A stretch of DNA of 64,000 nt from Channa striata (lineage: Eukaryota; Chordata; Actinopteri; Anabantiformes; Channidae), in contig CM065183.1 in assembly GCA_033026295.1 (NCBI GenBank), positions 4,087,157 through 4,151,156 on the forward strand, read 5' to 3'. Both the position numbers and the translations under genes were made by a program. The notes under the pieces were generated by a model. The model was given only the letters and a program-made list of their open reading frames with translations, had not been told where the DNA came from and searched no databases. Shown here piece after piece: positions 62,060-64,000 of this stretch (position 1 is its first letter; every line of letters begins with the position of its first letter).

Positions 62060-62460
62060 ATACACACAGAGGGAAACACAGCATAGTACTACGGTCGGGC
62101 TGGGCAGCTATGCTAGAATCTCTTGCCCCAGGTTCTCTTAGCATACTGGGATCAATTGCAGCAGAAGAATGAAACAAATTGCCCAGAATGGTACAAGTTT
62201 CCCAGGCATGCTTGGGGGACTGAGCAATTGGTCAGTGTAATGTGTTTCTGTGCCAGACCAGTGGACGCTCGCCACTTGACAGATAACATAGACCTCATTT
62301 TCAATTTTCCACGAGAGTTTGCAGAAACGGCAATGACACTAATTACGCAACAACAATGGAAATGCACCGTAATGGTTATAGCATGTTTTGTTCTGTCAGA
62401 GACACAGTCATGAAGATCTTTCAGGAGAAATCACAATTGGTGTGCTGATTGTGGGATCTT
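62060..62460. promoter_or_regulatory. Candidate conserved non-coding element (CDIN1 intron)
   Basis: TGACAG followed by ATAACA (62,277-62,288), an exact SOX word ACAATGG (62,353-62,359) followed directly by AAATGCA, and GACACTAATTACG. A 96-codon + frame (62,123-62,413) spans it. It shows no similarity to the expected CDIN1 sequence and no splice borders were found, so I treat it as stop-poor non-coding DNA. Confidence 0.48.
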
Positions 62461-63059
62461 TCCCACTCTTTTTGCCACCATTAAAGAAATGTTCTGGCAT
62501 CTCAGGACACCTCAGCAGACAGAAATTTTAAAGATGGTAATAAAGTGTAGAGGGCTTGGTAACGGTCATATTTTTTTATCTATTAGGACAATAGTAGGCA
62601 GCTCTGTCGTGCTTCTGCTGAAGCCCTTTCTATCCACAGTCCCCTGCAGGCTTGTAGGTTTTCTATGGCCTTCTCAATTGAGGCAGTGGGGTAGGGGTGT
62701 AATCTTGTCCTAGTCAGGTTTTTTATAAATCTGTGCTCGCATTATAAATATAGAGAAACTAATGATTTTCTTAAATTTCTAGGGTAACTAATAGAAACAT
62801 TATTAAATTAAATAATGTTATATTTCTGCACTTACATCAGATATATAAGTGATACTTGCATTGGTTGGAATGGAAGGCAGAGTTTGGAATATTTTTGCAG
62901 GAAAGAAGTAAAACAAATTTCAACTGTAAACACGTGTGCTCATTGTGCAAGTATTTGTTTGAAGCTGCATGGCACACTGGGATTTGTGTTTGTTTCTATC
63001 TCCTGTCAAAATATATCACATTTATACATTAACGCGTAAAGATTTTTTTTTTCAACACA

Positions 63060-63240
63060 TTTGTTTTGCTGCTGATGACGGTAAGCTTAGCTGAGAAACA
63101 GATGTTAGCATTTTGCCTATCAGCATGTGTAATTAGTAGCATTTGCATATCCAGTGTTTAACCCACATTCAGCTGCTTTTCACTTTATAAAATATTGATC
63201 TATGGGAAAGTAAATGCTTTATACATTATTGTCAGCAATG
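63060..63240. promoter_or_regulatory. Candidate conserved non-coding element (CDIN1 intron)
   Basis: TGTGTAATTAGTAGC followed by the exact octamer ATTTGCAT (63,141-63,148), giving a homeodomain core and a POU site about 10 bp apart. Plain flanks. Confidence 0.43.
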
Positions 63241-63269
63241 CTGGTAGAATTAAGTCCCAAGATGAAATA

Positions 63270-63280
63270 TATATATATAA
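63270..63280 (+). repeat. Short (AT)n run
   Basis: About five AT units; minor. Confidence 0.7.
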
Positions 63281-63347
63281 TACTATGTTAGGGAAAATAC
63301 TGTTAATAATTATAGTAAGAGTAACAGGTGTTAACTGTATAAGTTGT

Positions 63348-63370
63348 AAAAAAAAAGAAAAGAAAAGAAA
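63348..63370 (+). repeat. Poly(A)/(AAAAG)n run
   Basis: An A-run followed by three A3-4G units. Confidence 0.8.
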
Positions 63371-63419
63371 TCCTACACTTGGTATAAGTAAATCATATCA
63401 TCCACGTCTCTTCCCAAAA

Positions 63420-64000
63420 TAGCTTAATCGCCATTAGTAAAAATATGTGGTATGCCTCAATTAGTCAGTTCCATGCCCTGAAGAGTCACACCATGCAACA
63501 CTCTCTGCATGCAGATCCACCAAATGGTAAGTACTGTCGCAGCATATGATACCAATGCCATTAGCCAGGTGGCTTTCATTACCTAAATTACAGCTATTGT
63601 TTATAATTAATTATTTGTAAATAGGAAGATCCTCCATATAATTGATAGCTTGAATTTTCCTCGTATCTCCTATTGATTAAATTGATGGGAATTTCTAGGC
63701 TTTTTGTTGCAGTGTTTCCCTGTAAGTTCAGAGACTAATACCGAGCGAGTGCACAAGGACACAAGGCAATTCAGCACTCAAACTTGAGTTTGTCAGATTC
63801 CATAACCAGTGGATAGTCTAGCTTAATAGAGCCTAAAGCACTGACCAGACAGGCATACCAGCTCAGTGACAAAGTGAAAGTCCCTAATTGTTTTTAATTT
63901 AATCTGGTGCTTTACTATTTTGGGTGCCAGTGCATATTAATGCTCTGTCTTATGTTGTAAGGAAGGGTAATTAGGTTGAAAGTGAATGATTCCCTAACCA
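63420..64000. promoter_or_regulatory. Candidate conserved non-coding element (runs off window)
   Basis: A long block with very many homeodomain cores: CGCCATTAGTAAA, CTCAATTAGTC, GCCATTAGCC, TAAATTACAGC, TATAATTAATTATTTG, TATTGATTAAATTGATGGG, GTGCATATTAATGC and GGTAATTAGG, with ATTGTTTATAATTAA. No tandem repeats and no exon. It looks like one of the most constrained stretches here, but conservation cannot be read from one sequence. Confidence 0.5.

Larger units (their letters stand above)
57472..64000 (+). other. cdin1: Putative CDIN1 intron 1 (incomplete at window end)
   Basis: The sequence after the donor at 57,472 shows no reading frame resembling the next part of CDIN1, so exon 2 is probably beyond position 64,000. 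The stretch is instead filled with plain, repeat-poor blocks that look like conserved non-coding DNA, a (CA)24 microsatellite and a G-quadruplex motif. In vertebrates, introns of this gene are known to carry conserved elements attributed to the neighbouring MEIS2 gene, and this content agrees with that. An unannotated small exon cannot be excluded. Confidence 0.6.

Noticed and set aside
62123..62413. Possible CDIN1 exon 2
   Set aside because: Its translation does not resemble the expected continuation of CDIN1 and no acceptor/donor pair in phase 2 was found.
53999..63148. Three exact POU octamers (54,000; 59,799; 63,141) as evidence for POU regulation
   Set aside because: An 8-base word on either strand is expected about twice in 64 kb, so the count itself is not significant; kept only as part of local clusters.
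57480..64000. Search for CDIN1 exon 2
   Set aside because: I looked for the segment following the Phe-Pro junction as I recall it from human and found nothing convincing in any frame; exon 2 probably lies outside the window.
1..64000. tRNA, rRNA, CRISPR arrays, operons, prophage or viral genes
   Set aside because: No cloverleaf-type boxes, ribosomal sequence, regularly spaced repeats or prokaryote-like gene packing were recognised on either strand.
1..64000. MEIS2 exons in the window
   Set aside because: No frame resembling the TALE homeodomain or the MEIS N-terminal domain was seen; the MEIS2 link is by synteny with CDIN1 only.

Overview
This window looks like vertebrate nuclear DNA, most probably from a ray-finned (teleost) fish. 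It has long AT-rich non-coding stretches, many (CA)n/(TG)n microsatellites, a hAT-like DNA transposon remnant, fragments of repeat families that I recognise as common in teleosts, and no long open reading frames. There is no bacterial, phage or viral gene organisation, no rRNA or tRNA gene that I can recognise, and no CRISPR array.

I can support only one protein-coding exon. It lies at 57,371-57,471 on the + strand. Its 33 complete codons, good start context, in-frame upstream stop and consensus splice donor match the N terminus of CDIN1 (C15orf41, codanin-1-interacting nuclease). A CpG-enriched, CCAAT-containing promoter-like region precedes it at about 56,820-57,370. The remaining 6.5 kb to the right is then intron 1; I found no second exon before the window ends. 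Everything to the left (1 to about 56.8 kb) is intergenic, upstream of CDIN1.

In vertebrates CDIN1 is the neighbour of the homeobox gene MEIS2. The region around the pair is a known gene desert with many conserved non-coding elements, and CDIN1 introns host regulatory DNA thought to act on MEIS2. The window fits that picture. Stretches of plain repeat-poor sequence of 150-600 bp, dense in homeodomain, SOX, TCF/LEF and PBX-MEIS type motifs, recur along it and are especially dense in the putative CDIN1 intron (57.8-64 kb). I list these as candidate conserved non-coding elements (CNEs). Conservation cannot be proved from one sequence, so their confidence is moderate to low.

Layout: 1-3.3 kb intergenic with a small CpG cluster; 3.3-3.6 kb candidate CNE; 4.0-5.6 kb diverged teleost repeat with inverted ends; 8-14.5 kb several candidate CNEs and a perfect TGACAG/CTGTCA palindrome at 13.02 kb; 17.7-18.5 kb candidate CNEs with an inverted repeat of homeodomain cores; 23.4-28.6 kb candidate CNEs including a PBX-MEIS composite site at 26.04 kb; 32.7-45.2 kb candidate CNEs interrupted by microsatellites; 46.57-47.05 kb hAT-like element; 47.85-48.10 kb teleost repeat fragment; 49-54 kb candidate CNEs, a CTCF-like site and a TG/CA hairpin-forming pair; 56.8-57.47 kb CDIN1 promoter and first coding exon; 57.5-64 kb putative intron with dense candidate CNEs and a strong G-quadruplex motif.
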